Origin: an uncultured bacterium
GTDB taxonomy: Bacteria > Cyanobacteriota > Vampirovibrionia > Gastranaerophilales > Gastranaerophilaceae
DNA length: 64,000 nucleotides
Direction of reading: 5' to 3'
Assembly (NCBI GenBank): GCA_902796305.1
Contig: CADBOJ010000089.1
Span: 1 to 64,000, forward strand
Below the pieces are notes generated by a model. The model ran no database searches. It was not told the DNA's origin and saw only the letters and a program-made list of their open reading frames with translations. Of this stretch, positions 8,097 through 16,500 are shown in pieces. How positions within the stretch are numbered: position 1 is the first letter of the stretch; each line of letters opens with the position of its first letter. The translations under genes and the position numbers were made by a program.

Positions 8097-8741
8097 TTAA
8101 TCCTTGTTTTTTTCAAGTATAAAATTTTTATTTCTTGAATAAAGCCATACGATACCGAGCAGGGAGACATAAAATAATAATTCAAAACCCTCTTCAAATA
8201 TAAAGTTATTATTTGTCAGTTTTTCAGCTATTGCACCCATAAACATGGCAAAACATACAAATAATATATTCCAGAAAGGAAATTTTATATTTTTAACAAT
8301 TCTCCATAAATCAATATAGATTTTCTTTTTTAAAAATAAAAATGCAATAACAGCCATCCATGTTCCGTATAATCCGTGAACAACTTTACCGAGCCATGGC
8401 CATGGTAAATCTTTCCAAGAATAATACTGATGATATGTATTTGGTATAGGGAAAAAGAGAGTTCTTCCGCAATTTACTTCTCTTATGATTATTAAAGAAA
8501 GCGCAAGCGCCGCAAAATTAAAAAACTTCTTGTTTACTTTTGAAGTCAAACAAAAATATAAAATTATAAAAAGTACTGTCATTTGGATATTTTCCAGTAA
8601 TCCGTTTTCAAAACCATATTTTTGAGGAAGATATTTAAGCATCGGAGCTATCGATAACATAACGGCAAGAGCAATATAACTTACCCCGTAAAATCTAAAG
8701 TCAATGTGTTTTTTTATAAAATCAATTATGTGACCAAGCAT
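8097..8741 (-). CDS. multi-pass membrane protein, paralog of the protein at 37414-38010
   Basis: A 214-residue hydrophobic protein with about five or six membrane segments. I do not recognise its family. It is clearly related to the protein encoded at 37414-38010. Shared landmarks are LLEN-x-Q near residue 48-53, R-E-x3-GR at 87-93, KFPFW at about 150, an [AG]EK in the following helix, and EE-x3-EL near the C terminus. Conserved charged residues beside or within membrane helices suggest an enzyme or transporter rather than a structural protein. The start at 8741 is chosen for its AGAGGAG Shine-Dalgarno sequence; an upstream in-frame ATG lacks one. Confidence 0.75.
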   Translation of the reverse strand: MLGHIIDFIKKHIDFRFYGVSYIALAVMLSIAPMLKYLPQKYGFENGLLENIQMTVLFIILYFCLTSKVNKKFFNFAALALSLIIIREVNCGRTLFFPIPNTYHQYYSWKDLPWPWLGKVVHGLYGTWMAVIAFLFLKKKIYIDLWRIVKNIKFPFWNILFVCFAMFMGAIAEKLTNNNFIFEEGFELLFYVSLLGIVWLYSRNKNFILEKNKD

Positions 8742-8810
8742 AAAAATTTCTCCTCTATACGGTCTTTCGTAATAAAACAACAATATCACAAAAAAAACTT
8801 TTTAACATTT

Positions 8811-8849
8811 ATTTACAAAACAGCAATTTAATATATAAAAAATACTTTA
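8811..8849 (+). promoter_or_regulatory. promoter of the first EF-hand gene (repeat copy 1)
   Basis: TTTACA (8812-8817), a 16-nt spacer and TATAAA (8834-8839). The 39-nt block 8811-8849 recurs at 9641-9679 with one mismatch, so both EF-hand genes carry the same promoter. The start has a GAGAGG ribosome site. Confidence 0.6.
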
Positions 8850-8927
8850 CTTATATATAACTTATATTTTAAAAGTATAGACATGAGAATTTTTTAAGAC
8901 ACCGAAGTCAAAAGAAAGAGAGGAAAA

Positions 8928-9623
8928 ATGACATTTGATGTTAATGCGGCAGTAGAATTATATACAAATTTTGCGCAATATAATGCGGTAAGTTCAGGAC
9001 GTGAGTATGCTTTATCTCAGGAAGAAGAAAAAGCGGAAAGCGTATTTAGCCAGATTGATGACCTTTTATCGCAAGACGGTATTTCGGATGAAAAAAAAGA
9101 AAAGCTTGGCGAATTGCGAAAACAGCAGGAAGAAGTTTTAGAACAAAGTTATTCTGTTTATAATAATGCAATGGAAAAACTTGGGGATTTCAATTTTATG
9201 AACGGGAAAGACCCGAAAAATGATGATGATTATTTTGACCAATTGCAAAGTTTAGTTTTTGGACAAATGCTAACCGGTGATACTGACGGAAATTTTGCAT
9301 TCAGTCTTGACGAATGGACAAATCAGGGTGCAAACGAATTAAAAGGACATATACCCGATGAAGCAATACAAGGATTAATTGATAACGGAGATGTTAAAGA
9401 AGAATTTAATGTTCTTGACTATGACGGAAACGGCGAAATAGGATATGAAGAATTAATGACTTTATATTGGCTTGCTGATATGCTCGGAGAAGACGGCGAA
9501 TATGAAAACGGTAAGTTTAATTCCGGTGACTATGCTGAAGCCTATCTTGCTTATGCCGATGCTAAGAACGGAGATGCGGATGCAAAAGCACTTGTTGAAG
9601 ATTTAATCGGATGCTTCATATAA
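8928..9623 (+). CDS. EF-hand calcium-binding protein (first of a tandem pair)
   Basis: A 231-residue acidic protein without a signal peptide or membrane segment. A helical N-terminal half (charged, coiled-coil-like around 30-75) is followed by an EF-hand-like loop at 118-129 (DTDGNFAFSLDE) and a canonical one at 164-175 (DYDGNGEIGYEE) with Asp/Asn at positions 1, 3 and 5, Gly at 6 and Glu at 12. It is a paralog of the next gene: both start M-x-FDV and share NGKDPK, a YF-x-Q segment and ENGKF/QNGKF. It may be a calcium sensor or buffer, or a protein exported by a non-Sec route. No partner is evident. Confidence 0.85.
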   Translation: MTFDVNAAVELYTNFAQYNAVSSGREYALSQEEEKAESVFSQIDDLLSQDGISDEKKEKLGELRKQQEEVLEQSYSVYNNAMEKLGDFNFMNGKDPKNDDDYFDQLQSLVFGQMLTGDTDGNFAFSLDEWTNQGANELKGHIPDEAIQGLIDNGDVKEEFNVLDYDGNGEIGYEELMTLYWLADMLGEDGEYENGKFNSGDYAEAYLAYADAKNGDADAKALVEDLIGCFI

Positions 9624-9640
9624 AAACCAAATTAATAATT

Positions 9641-9679
9641 ATTTACAAAACAGCAATTTAGTATATAAAAAATACTTTA
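9641..9679 (+). promoter_or_regulatory. promoter of the second EF-hand gene (repeat copy 2)
   Basis: TTTACA (9642-9647), a 16-nt spacer and TATAAA (9664-9669). The block matches 8811-8849 except at position 9661 (G instead of A). The duplication therefore covered promoter plus gene, and the second gene need not depend on read-through from the first. Confidence 0.6.
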
Positions 9680-9720
9680 TTAGTATATCACGAGATACAA
9701 GTTTATTGAGAGGATATGAC

Positions 9721-10377
9721 ATGGCTTTTGACGTTGGTACGGTTGCATGGAACAATGCTTCACTTGAATTAAACGATAAATTTACGGAATATGTTAATAC
9801 TTATATTGAGAACGGGAATCTTAGAAAAGCAACCTATTCTGAAGACGATATAAAAAATCATAGAGAAAATATTGAACATATTGAAAAAACCCAGTCTTTA
9901 TTTGAAAGTATATTCCACTTAAATGATAAGACATTAATGCGTGAGCAAGCAGGGGTTGATATCGGTCTGTATTTTATAGATGCATACTCGTTTGATGATT
10001 TAATGCAGGGTAAAGACCCGAAAGACGAAGTCAGCTACTTTAATCAGGTTGCAAAATTAGCAAACGGTCAGATACTTGATGTTGATAAAAATAATAACGG
10101 TTACATAGATGGTGATGAAAATTATAACGAAGCAATAGACTACAATCTTGACGGAAAAAATGATGTGGCAGAGCTTGCGCTTCGCATTAAATATGCCGAT
10201 GTATACGGAATTGACTTGGAGCAAAACGGTAAATTCACATATAACGACTATTTATATGCAGAAAATTGCATTTCAACCGCAAAAAATGTGGATGAAAATT
10301 CATCTGATGAAGACAAAGAAACCAGAAACAAAGTTGAATCAATGCTAATCGAATTATATTTACAATTATCAAACTAA
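9721..10377 (+). CDS. EF-hand calcium-binding protein (second of a tandem pair)
   Basis: A 218-residue protein with no signal peptide. It has two canonical 12-residue EF loops: D122-K-N-N-N-G-Y-I-D-G-D-E133 and D140-Y-N-L-D-G-K-N-D-V-A-E151. Relative to its upstream paralog the N-terminal half has diverged strongly while the calcium sites are kept, which suggests divergent targets with the same calcium-dependent switch. I chose ATG 9721 because GAGAGG lies 7 nt before it; the in-frame ATG at 9706 would put that site inside the gene. It is convergent with the ADP-ribosyltransferase-like gene ending at 10393. Confidence 0.85.
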   Translation: MAFDVGTVAWNNASLELNDKFTEYVNTYIENGNLRKATYSEDDIKNHRENIEHIEKTQSLFESIFHLNDKTLMREQAGVDIGLYFIDAYSFDDLMQGKDPKDEVSYFNQVAKLANGQILDVDKNNNGYIDGDENYNEAIDYNLDGKNDVAELALRIKYADVYGIDLEQNGKFTYNDYLYAENCISTAKNVDENSSDEDKETRNKVESMLIELYLQLSN

Positions 10378-10392
10378 GAAAATATGATTTAA

Positions 10393-11319
10393 CTATACTT
10401 CTTCCCAAATTGAAATAAACTCATTATATTTTGAAGATTGAAGCATAAGTTCTTTTTGGCTTGAATTTGAATGAAATTTTTTAATTATTTCCGTCATAAA
10501 ATCGGAAAGCAGTTTTTTGTCTTCTTCCGTATATTCTTCTTCGGGGATTAACCTGAATTTTGATTTTCTGTCTATCAAAATTTCATGTTCATCATCGGCG
10601 AACATATTTGAAACTTCGCTATCCGCATATCTTTGGAATTTATAAACATCATGACCGTTTTTAATTTTTATTATTGAATACTTATTTTTGATTGATGGTA
10701 TTGAGTTTGCTCTTATATCTAGTACACTCTCGGGCAAAAACGTGGCAGAGTAATATTGCTGGCTTTCATTCGGATTAAAATATCCGTTTCTGTATATCAT
10801 TCCTTCATATTTTCCGAATTTTTCATCAAGTCTTTTAAGGGAGTAATCAAGTGTATTTATAATATTTATCATTCTTTGGTTATTAAAATGATATTTTGTG
10901 TGTTCCGATTCTCTTCCGGTAAGCCATCTGTTTATTTGGTCGGATATGTCAAATTTTCCGCAATACGGCACTATTCCTTTTAATTCCTCGTCAATATCTT
11001 CATAACCCGTATAGTTAATAAGATTATTGCAAGCTTTTTTTGTTTCGGCATCATAATAAAAGAACGGTCCTTTGTATTCCGATATTTCATCAAGCATAAG
11101 CATATATTCATTGAAAGTGATAGGTTCTAATGATTTGAGTCTGTTTGAAATAACATCTTTTTTAATAACGGAAATCGGTTTTATTGACGAAATTTTATCA
11201 CTCTTTATTTGATGATTGGCAGAATTTAGCGCAACAGGTTTTTCAACCGCTAAAGTCGATTTAAAAGTAATGGTTTTCGGGGTGTTTGTGTAGTTATAGC
11301 TGGTGGCATTTATTTTCAT
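10393..11319 (-). CDS. ADP-ribosyltransferase-like protein (R-S-E type), copy A
   Basis: A 308-residue protein matching the layout of exoenzyme-type ADP-ribosyltransferases. The order is INRWLTGR (about 129-136), a YR motif with R177 in MIYRNGYF, a Y-Y-S-A-T motif (189-193) at the STS position, and an E-x-E pair (E244, E246) followed by ILIDRKSKFRLI, as in many R-S-E toxins. Such enzymes move ADP-ribose from NAD to proteins or nucleic acids. The STS element is degenerate (SAT), so activity is uncertain. There is no Sec signal; residues 1-21 form a leader ending in ITFKS, like the FKG leaders of neighbours. A weak AGGAAA ribosome site precedes it. It follows its paralog by 29 nt. Confidence 0.7.
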   Translation of the reverse strand: MKINATSYNYTNTPKTITFKSTLAVEKPVALNSANHQIKSDKISSIKPISVIKKDVISNRLKSLEPITFNEYMLMLDEISEYKGPFFYYDAETKKACNNLINYTGYEDIDEELKGIVPYCGKFDISDQINRWLTGRESEHTKYHFNNQRMINIINTLDYSLKRLDEKFGKYEGMIYRNGYFNPNESQQYYSATFLPESVLDIRANSIPSIKNKYSIIKIKNGHDVYKFQRYADSEVSNMFADDEHEILIDRKSKFRLIPEEEYTEEDKKLLSDFMTEIIKKFHSNSSQKELMLQSSKYNEFISIWEEV

Positions 11320-11348
11320 AACTTAATTTTTCCTATGTATTAAATTTT

Positions 11349-12242
11349 TTATATCTCTTCCCAGATTGAGATATATTTTAATCTGTCATCGTATTCTTCG
11401 ACGGCAAATTTTATATCTTGTTGTGTCACTTCTTCTTCATCCGTTACTGCAATTGCTAAAAATTTTTCTCTTAATTTTAAATCTTCTTCCGTATATTCTT
11501 CTTCGGGGATTAACCTGAATTTTGATTTTCTGTCTATTAATACTTCTTTTTCAATATCTGCACATATCTTAGAATATTTATTATTTGCATATTTTTGAAA
11601 ATCATAAATACTGTGTCCGTTTTTAAGTTTTATTATTGAATAAGGATGTTTTTTTGAAGGAACGGCATCTATTGCAAATTTAAGAGCACCATACGCCGAA
11701 GTGGAAGAAGAATAGTACTGTTTATCGGTTAAGGGATTAAAAAAGCCATATCTGTATACAATTCCCCAATATTTTCCGAATTTTTCATCAAGTCTTTTAA
11801 GGGAATAATCAAGCGCATTTACTATATTTGATATTTTTTCATCTTCTACATCCGCTATTCCTTTGTGAAATCTTCCTGTAAGCCAGCAGTTTATTTCATT
11901 ATGTATATCCTTATCCCCGCAATAAGGAACAAGTCCCATAAATTCCAAAGGTGTATCTTTATATTCTCCTATGTAAACGTATGGCGGATTTTTTGTATAA
12001 TCATCACTTGAGATTTTATTTATTAAGTTTGTATATTCGTCTTTGTTCAAAGGCTTTAAAAGCTTGTATCTTTCACTTACAAGCCTTGTTCTTGAAACGG
12101 GATCGGGAATTGTGCAATTTTTTGCAAAAGAATAATCTTGCGGATTTTCTTTGATATTAATTTTATAAGATTTTTCTTCGTTATTTTTTTTACCCGTGAT
12201 ATAAAATATATTCCGGTAACTGTTATTGGTTTCGATTTTCAT
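11349..12242 (-). CDS. ADP-ribosyltransferase-like protein (R-S-E type), copy B
   Basis: A 297-residue paralog of the preceding entry. Motifs in order are INCWLTGR (117-124), R164 in IVYRYGFF, YYSSST (176-181, a good STS-type motif), and E231-K-E233 followed by VLIDRKSKFRLIPEEEY, almost identical to copy A in this stretch. R, S and E-x-E are all present, so this copy looks catalytically competent. The N terminus lacks the FKG-type leader and any signal peptide. Tandem duplication is evident; the two proteins share the core and differ at both ends, which suggests different targets or delivery. A TATAAT about 24 nt upstream on the minus strand could start the pair's transcript. Confidence 0.72.
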   Translation of the reverse strand: MKIETNNSYRNIFYITGKKNNEEKSYKINIKENPQDYSFAKNCTIPDPVSRTRLVSERYKLLKPLNKDEYTNLINKISSDDYTKNPPYVYIGEYKDTPLEFMGLVPYCGDKDIHNEINCWLTGRFHKGIADVEDEKISNIVNALDYSLKRLDEKFGKYWGIVYRYGFFNPLTDKQYYSSSTSAYGALKFAIDAVPSKKHPYSIIKLKNGHSIYDFQKYANNKYSKICADIEKEVLIDRKSKFRLIPEEEYTEEDLKLREKFLAIAVTDEEEVTQQDIKFAVEEYDDRLKYISIWEEI

Positions 12243-12293
12243 AGTTGTAAAAAACGGGTGAATTATAAAAATTGCTATAAAATAGTTAAAAAA

Positions 12294-12322
12294 CAGGTAA
12301 TTATGATGCTCATAATTACCTG
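12294..12322 (-). terminator. terminator of the nucleotidyltransferase gene
   Basis: The perfect 13-bp stem CAGGTAATTATGA / TCATAATTACCTG has a 3-nt loop. On the minus strand it is followed by TTTTTTAAC. It lies between the gene ending at 12347 and the ADP-ribosyltransferase pair and separates their transcripts. Confidence 0.8.
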
Positions 12323-12346
12323 AAATTAGCTTTTTTAATATATTTT

Positions 12347-14173
12347 TTAGTCAATTGTTACGAAAATATTTCCGTAAACCGCTTCACCTGTTTCATATTT
12401 TTGTTTGAAATTTTCCATTGCTTTTCTGGATTCATCGGAACCATATACAACACCCGTATATAAATCGGTATTCTTTTTAAAGTCTTTAAGCAGAAATTCA
12501 GGCATGCCGTAGTATTTATTTTCGCTGCTTGTACCATGGGCTGCGGTTTCTGCTGCTACATCTTTAATTACTTTTAAATACATTTCGGCAGTACCTATAT
12601 CTTCCCAAACAGCTGATTTTCCGCCTTTTGCCTCAAGAGGAACAGTGTATACTTTTAAAGGATTACCTTTGGCATCCAGTATTTGACCGTTGTTTGCCAT
12701 TTCAACAATTTTTGGCATTACGTTTTTACCCAAGCCTGTTTCTTTGGGGTTAACAACACCTTGAATCATGAGTATCTTTGCCATTTCTTTTGACATAAAG
12801 TAAAGACCGGGATTTGCAAGAAACCTGTCTTTCTCTCCTGGAACTTGGGCAGTCTGTACTTTATTGTACATATCCATTGCTTTATCAAAATCGCCGGCTT
12901 GAGCAAAGTCACTCGGTTTTGGAATATTGCTTGTATAAGGTGATTTTTCTATAAATTCTCTTATTTGAGCATTTCCGTTTTCATCCTTTTCAATACCTAA
13001 AAGTCCAAGAGCGCGGGCTCTTGTAGAATCAACGGGATAGTAAGGAATTACAAGACCTGCATTGGGTAATGTTTTTAGGGCATGATAAACCCTTGAAATA
13101 TCGGCATTTGTAAAAATATCACCATTTAATATGATTGTATCTTTGTCGTTTCTTATGATGTCGCGAAGCAGTCCTTCGGCAACAGCACCTCCGTCGTCCG
13201 TGTATTTTTTAACATTATATACATTTTCACCCGTTATTTGATGAGCTTGACTCAAGTAGCTAATGCTGTCTTTTTCACCTTGTCCCAATACGCCTGCCGA
13301 GGCTGCAAGATTAAGAGTTGTTGCCATAATACGATAGTTATCGTTTGTAGGTAGTTTTGCAGAGGGCTTATTTTCTTTGTCGCGTGTTATATTCTTAAAT
13401 CTTTCCCCGAATCCACCCATAAGCAGGACAATATTCGGATCGTATTCAGTCATTTCGTCTGCATAATCACCTTTGATTGTTTGAGCGGGTAAATCGGAGT
13501 TGTACCATTTGTCAAATGCATATTTAGTTCTTGGTTCTTTGTTTAAAACAGAAGTATAAATATGTCCTGTGAATGAAAAATTAGGTGCAATATTGTGTCT
13601 TACCTTTTCGGGGATTGGTTCATAATCGCCCGGCATTATAAGTTCAAAATTTTTGCCTTGAATTCTGCTTCCTGCAAACATTTTAATTTTTTTGCCGTCA
13701 AGAGAATCGTCTTTAATTGTTATTTCAGGCATGTATTTTCCCTGTTTGTAAATGATAGTTGGCAGAGGTTGGGATCTGTCAAATTTGCCCATGAATAATG
13801 TATCATTAAAGTCGTTTGTAATTTTGTATACATCTTTTCCGTTTTCCTGATATTTTTCAAGATTTATACCGGCTGCATTTAATTTAGTTTTTCCTTCGGG
13901 CATTTGATTTCTTGAAATATGAACAGGTTCATTTATATCTAAAATATTAGGTATGCGAATTTCTTCTTGCAGAATAAAAGATTTTTCAAGTTCAGTAAGC
14001 GGTTTTTCACCGCCTTTGAAATTGATTTTTTGTGCTTTAATTGAATTTGCAAAATCAACTCCGCCTGATAATTTTGTAATATTTTTAAAGTCATTCATTT
14101 TCACGGATTGCGCCTTATTTTTTTTGGACGGCGATAATCCATGCATGTCTGATGCACTAATTTTGGAAATCAT
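12347..14173 (-). CDS. sugar nucleotidyltransferase (GlgC/GlmU-like) with FKG leader
   Basis: A 608-residue protein. A Ser/Lys-rich N-terminal stretch ends in INFKG (51-54); an unassigned domain follows to about residue 240. The nucleotidyltransferase core begins at IVLLMGGFGERF and continues through KPSAKLP (the lysine motif after the GG-x-G-x-R loop), ILNGDIFTNADI (metal-binding Asp) and VWEDIGTAEMYL near the end, a motif typical of ADP-glucose pyrophosphorylases. It probably makes an NDP-sugar from a sugar phosphate and NTP. Family members are usually 300-430 residues, so the leader and N-terminal extension are unusual. AAGGG precedes the ATG. The exact sugar cannot be told from the sequence. 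Confidence 0.75.
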   Translation of the reverse strand: MISKISASDMHGLSPSKKNKAQSVKMNDFKNITKLSGGVDFANSIKAQKINFKGGEKPLTELEKSFILQEEIRIPNILDINEPVHISRNQMPEGKTKLNAAGINLEKYQENGKDVYKITNDFNDTLFMGKFDRSQPLPTIIYKQGKYMPEITIKDDSLDGKKIKMFAGSRIQGKNFELIMPGDYEPIPEKVRHNIAPNFSFTGHIYTSVLNKEPRTKYAFDKWYNSDLPAQTIKGDYADEMTEYDPNIVLLMGGFGERFKNITRDKENKPSAKLPTNDNYRIMATTLNLAASAGVLGQGEKDSISYLSQAHQITGENVYNVKKYTDDGGAVAEGLLRDIIRNDKDTIILNGDIFTNADISRVYHALKTLPNAGLVIPYYPVDSTRARALGLLGIEKDENGNAQIREFIEKSPYTSNIPKPSDFAQAGDFDKAMDMYNKVQTAQVPGEKDRFLANPGLYFMSKEMAKILMIQGVVNPKETGLGKNVMPKIVEMANNGQILDAKGNPLKVYTVPLEAKGGKSAVWEDIGTAEMYLKVIKDVAAETAAHGTSSENKYYGMPEFLLKDFKKNTDLYTGVVYGSDESRKAMENFKQKYETGEAVYGNIFVTID

Positions 14174-14305
14174 AAGATTGCCCTTTCAACATATAACTAA
14201 CAACACTTATATAAAACTACAAAATATTTTTTTTTGCAATTTGTAACAAAATTTAGCAAAAAATTTTATTTATCAGTGTTATTAAAAAATAACAAGGAAT
14301 GAAAA

Positions 14306-15781
14306 ATGAATATAACATTATTTAACATACCGTTTTTCGGTAAAAGCAAACAAATACTTGCCGTTAATAGCAAAAACGAAGTAAAAGAATATAAAACTCA
14401 AAAAGAAGCTGCAAAAGATTTGGATGTACAACAGTCAAACATCAGTGCTGTAATTAACGGGAAATGTCATACCATTAAAGGATATGCGTTTGTTAGAGCG
14501 GATGAATCATTAGATGCAATCGGCAGGCAAAAATTAATTGATGATGCAAGACAAAGGGCAAATGAAAGTTCTTTTTATGCAATCGATACCGAAGGAAACA
14601 GTAAAAAATACAAGAAATACAGCAGCCAAAGGATAGCAGCAAAAGATTTAGGCATTCATCATAAAGATATCTGCCTTGCTCTTGCTTCAAAAAGACGAAC
14701 GGTAGGTAAATATCTGTTTATTCCCGCAAAAGATATTGAAATAACAAATGAAAACGATAACAGCGTGGTTGTTGATGAAGAAAAATTAGCAAAAATCATA
14801 GATAAAATTAAATCAAAAGATAGAAAAACCATGTATATTATAAGTCCTGACGGAACTTATAAAAAATATTACAGTCAAACCGAAACAGCTAATGCTCTCG
14901 GCATATTCAGACAAAATGTATGTGCTGCACTGTCGGGAGGCAGAAATATATTTTCAAATCATATGATTGTAAGTGCGGATGAAATCGAAACAAGAGATGA
15001 TGACGGAAATTTAATTGTTGATGAGAAGAAAGTAAAAGAGCTTATTCTGAAAAAAGAAAGAAGCATTAAATCCAAACCGATATATGTTATAAATTCGGAC
15101 GGTTCTTATAAAAAATATGCTAATCAAAAAGAAGCCTGTACTGATACCGGCTATACACAGAGCAAAATTAATTCAATACTGAATAAAAAACGAAAAAACA
15201 TCGACGGTAAAACTTTTGCCTATTCTTATGAATTGGAATCCTTAAATGAAAACGGTGATTTGGTTTTAAATCAAAAAATAATAGATGAATTAAGAAAGAC
15301 TGCAAATTCTTCGTCAATTTATGCGATAAATTCAAACGGCGAATATAAAAAATTTATAAAAAGAAAAGATGCCGTTAGAGAATTGGGCATTAAAGAATAT
15401 CAGATATTTATATCTTTAAATGAAAATAAACCTGTAAATAATGTGCTTTTTGTACATGCTAATGACTTAGAATCATCTGACGAGCTTGGAAAAATATTTA
15501 TAGATAGAACAACGCTTTTAGATTGCTTAAAAATTGCAAATAAAGAATCCGTATATGCTGTTAATATATCTGACGGAGCATATAAAAAATATAATTCCGT
15601 TGCATCGGCTTCAGAAGAATTAAAAATCAAAGAAGATAACATTCATCATGTTTTAAAAGGAAGAACCAATAAAACTCAAGGCTATAAATTTATTTATGCT
15701 AATCTTGTGGATTACATTGATGAAACAGGACACCTTGTACCCGATACGGATTTGATGTATCAAATGTTAAACATAAATTAG
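14306..15781 (+). CDS. protein of six NUMOD1-like repeats
   Basis: A 491-residue protein built from six copies of a roughly 53-residue module beginning near residues 15, 88, 175, 258, 336 and 414. Each reads approximately I-Y-x-I-[ND]-x-[DE]G-x-[YS]-KKY-x-S-x3-A-A-x-[ED]-L-G-I...I...L-x-[GK]-[KR]...G-x-x-F, with acidic linkers between. This resembles NUMOD1, a helix-turn-helix DNA-binding module normally attached to GIY-YIG or HNH homing nucleases. No nuclease domain, membrane segment or signal is present. Six tandem modules suggest binding to a long or repeated DNA target. AAGGA lies upstream of the start. It ends 2 nt from the convergent mtnN. Confidence 0.7.
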   Translation: MNITLFNIPFFGKSKQILAVNSKNEVKEYKTQKEAAKDLDVQQSNISAVINGKCHTIKGYAFVRADESLDAIGRQKLIDDARQRANESSFYAIDTEGNSKKYKKYSSQRIAAKDLGIHHKDICLALASKRRTVGKYLFIPAKDIEITNENDNSVVVDEEKLAKIIDKIKSKDRKTMYIISPDGTYKKYYSQTETANALGIFRQNVCAALSGGRNIFSNHMIVSADEIETRDDDGNLIVDEKKVKELILKKERSIKSKPIYVINSDGSYKKYANQKEACTDTGYTQSKINSILNKKRKNIDGKTFAYSYELESLNENGDLVLNQKIIDELRKTANSSSIYAINSNGEYKKFIKRKDAVRELGIKEYQIFISLNENKPVNNVLFVHANDLESSDELGKIFIDRTTLLDCLKIANKESVYAVNISDGAYKKYNSVASASEELKIKEDNIHHVLKGRTNKTQGYKFIYANLVDYIDETGHLVPDTDLMYQMLNIN

Positions 15782-15783
15782 TT

Positions 15784-16500
15784 CTATATCAAGCTCAAAA
15801 ACAATCTAACTGTTTTTGCCGATAAATTTGCATTATCTTCTTCGGTAAAGGTCAGCTTTTTAGAGGCTTCATCATCCGCTAAATCCGAAATTGCCCTTAT
15901 TGTTACAAACGGAATATTGTTTAAATATGCACATTGAGCAATTGCCCCGCTTTCCATTTCAACCGCCGAGGCGTCAAAAAGTTCAACGAGTTCCTGTTTC
16001 TTTTTATTATCGCTTATAAAAACATCCCCTGATGCAATAGTGCCAGCATGATATCTCAAACCGGGCATAGTGCTTTTGAGCGCACTTTGAAATTTTTTAA
16101 CCAAATTTTCATCGGGATAAAAATATGTCGGTTTATCGGGTTTAATACCGTTACACATATACCCTCTTGCATATCCGAGTGCGGTTGCATCAAAGTCATG
16201 CTGTACAAGCCTTGTGGCGATAACAACATCCCCTATCTGCATTCCTTTTTTTAATCCTCCTGCAACACCTGTATTTATAATAAAATCAGGGTTAAACTTA
16301 TCAATTAAAATTTGTGTACATATTGCTCCTGCTGCTTTTCCGACACCGCTTTTTGCAACAATAATATTGTTATCGTATGCTCTGCCTTTAAAAAACGTAA
16401 ACTTTCCATAATTTATTTCTTCAATGTCCGACAGGATGTCTTTTAATTTATTTATTTCGCAATCCATTGCACCTATTGTACATATTGTTTTATTTTTCAT
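15784..16500 (-). CDS. mtnN: 5'-methylthioadenosine/S-adenosylhomocysteine nucleosidase
   Basis: A 238-residue enzyme hydrolysing MTA and SAH to adenine plus methylthioribose or S-ribosylhomocysteine. Visible are the N-terminal IGAMDCE motif, the phosphorylase-superfamily motif NTGVAGGL, the substrate-binding VEMESGAIAQ and the catalytic Asp region RAISDLADDEA. Its first codons overlap the end of luxS by 11 nt, so the two steps that convert SAH to AI-2 are encoded by overlapping genes. Length and motifs are normal. Confidence 0.96.
   Translation of the reverse strand: MKNKTICTIGAMDCEINKLKDILSDIEEINYGKFTFFKGRAYDNNIIVAKSGVGKAAGAICTQILIDKFNPDFIINTGVAGGLKKGMQIGDVVIATRLVQHDFDATALGYARGYMCNGIKPDKPTYFYPDENLVKKFQSALKSTMPGLRYHAGTIASGDVFISDNKKKQELVELFDASAVEMESGAIAQCAYLNNIPFVTIRAISDLADDEASKKLTFTEEDNANLSAKTVRLFLSLI

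Noticed and set aside
14306-15781. Homing endonuclease
   Set aside because: NUMOD1-like modules are present, but no GIY-YIG, HNH or LAGLIDADG motif exists in the protein or nearby.
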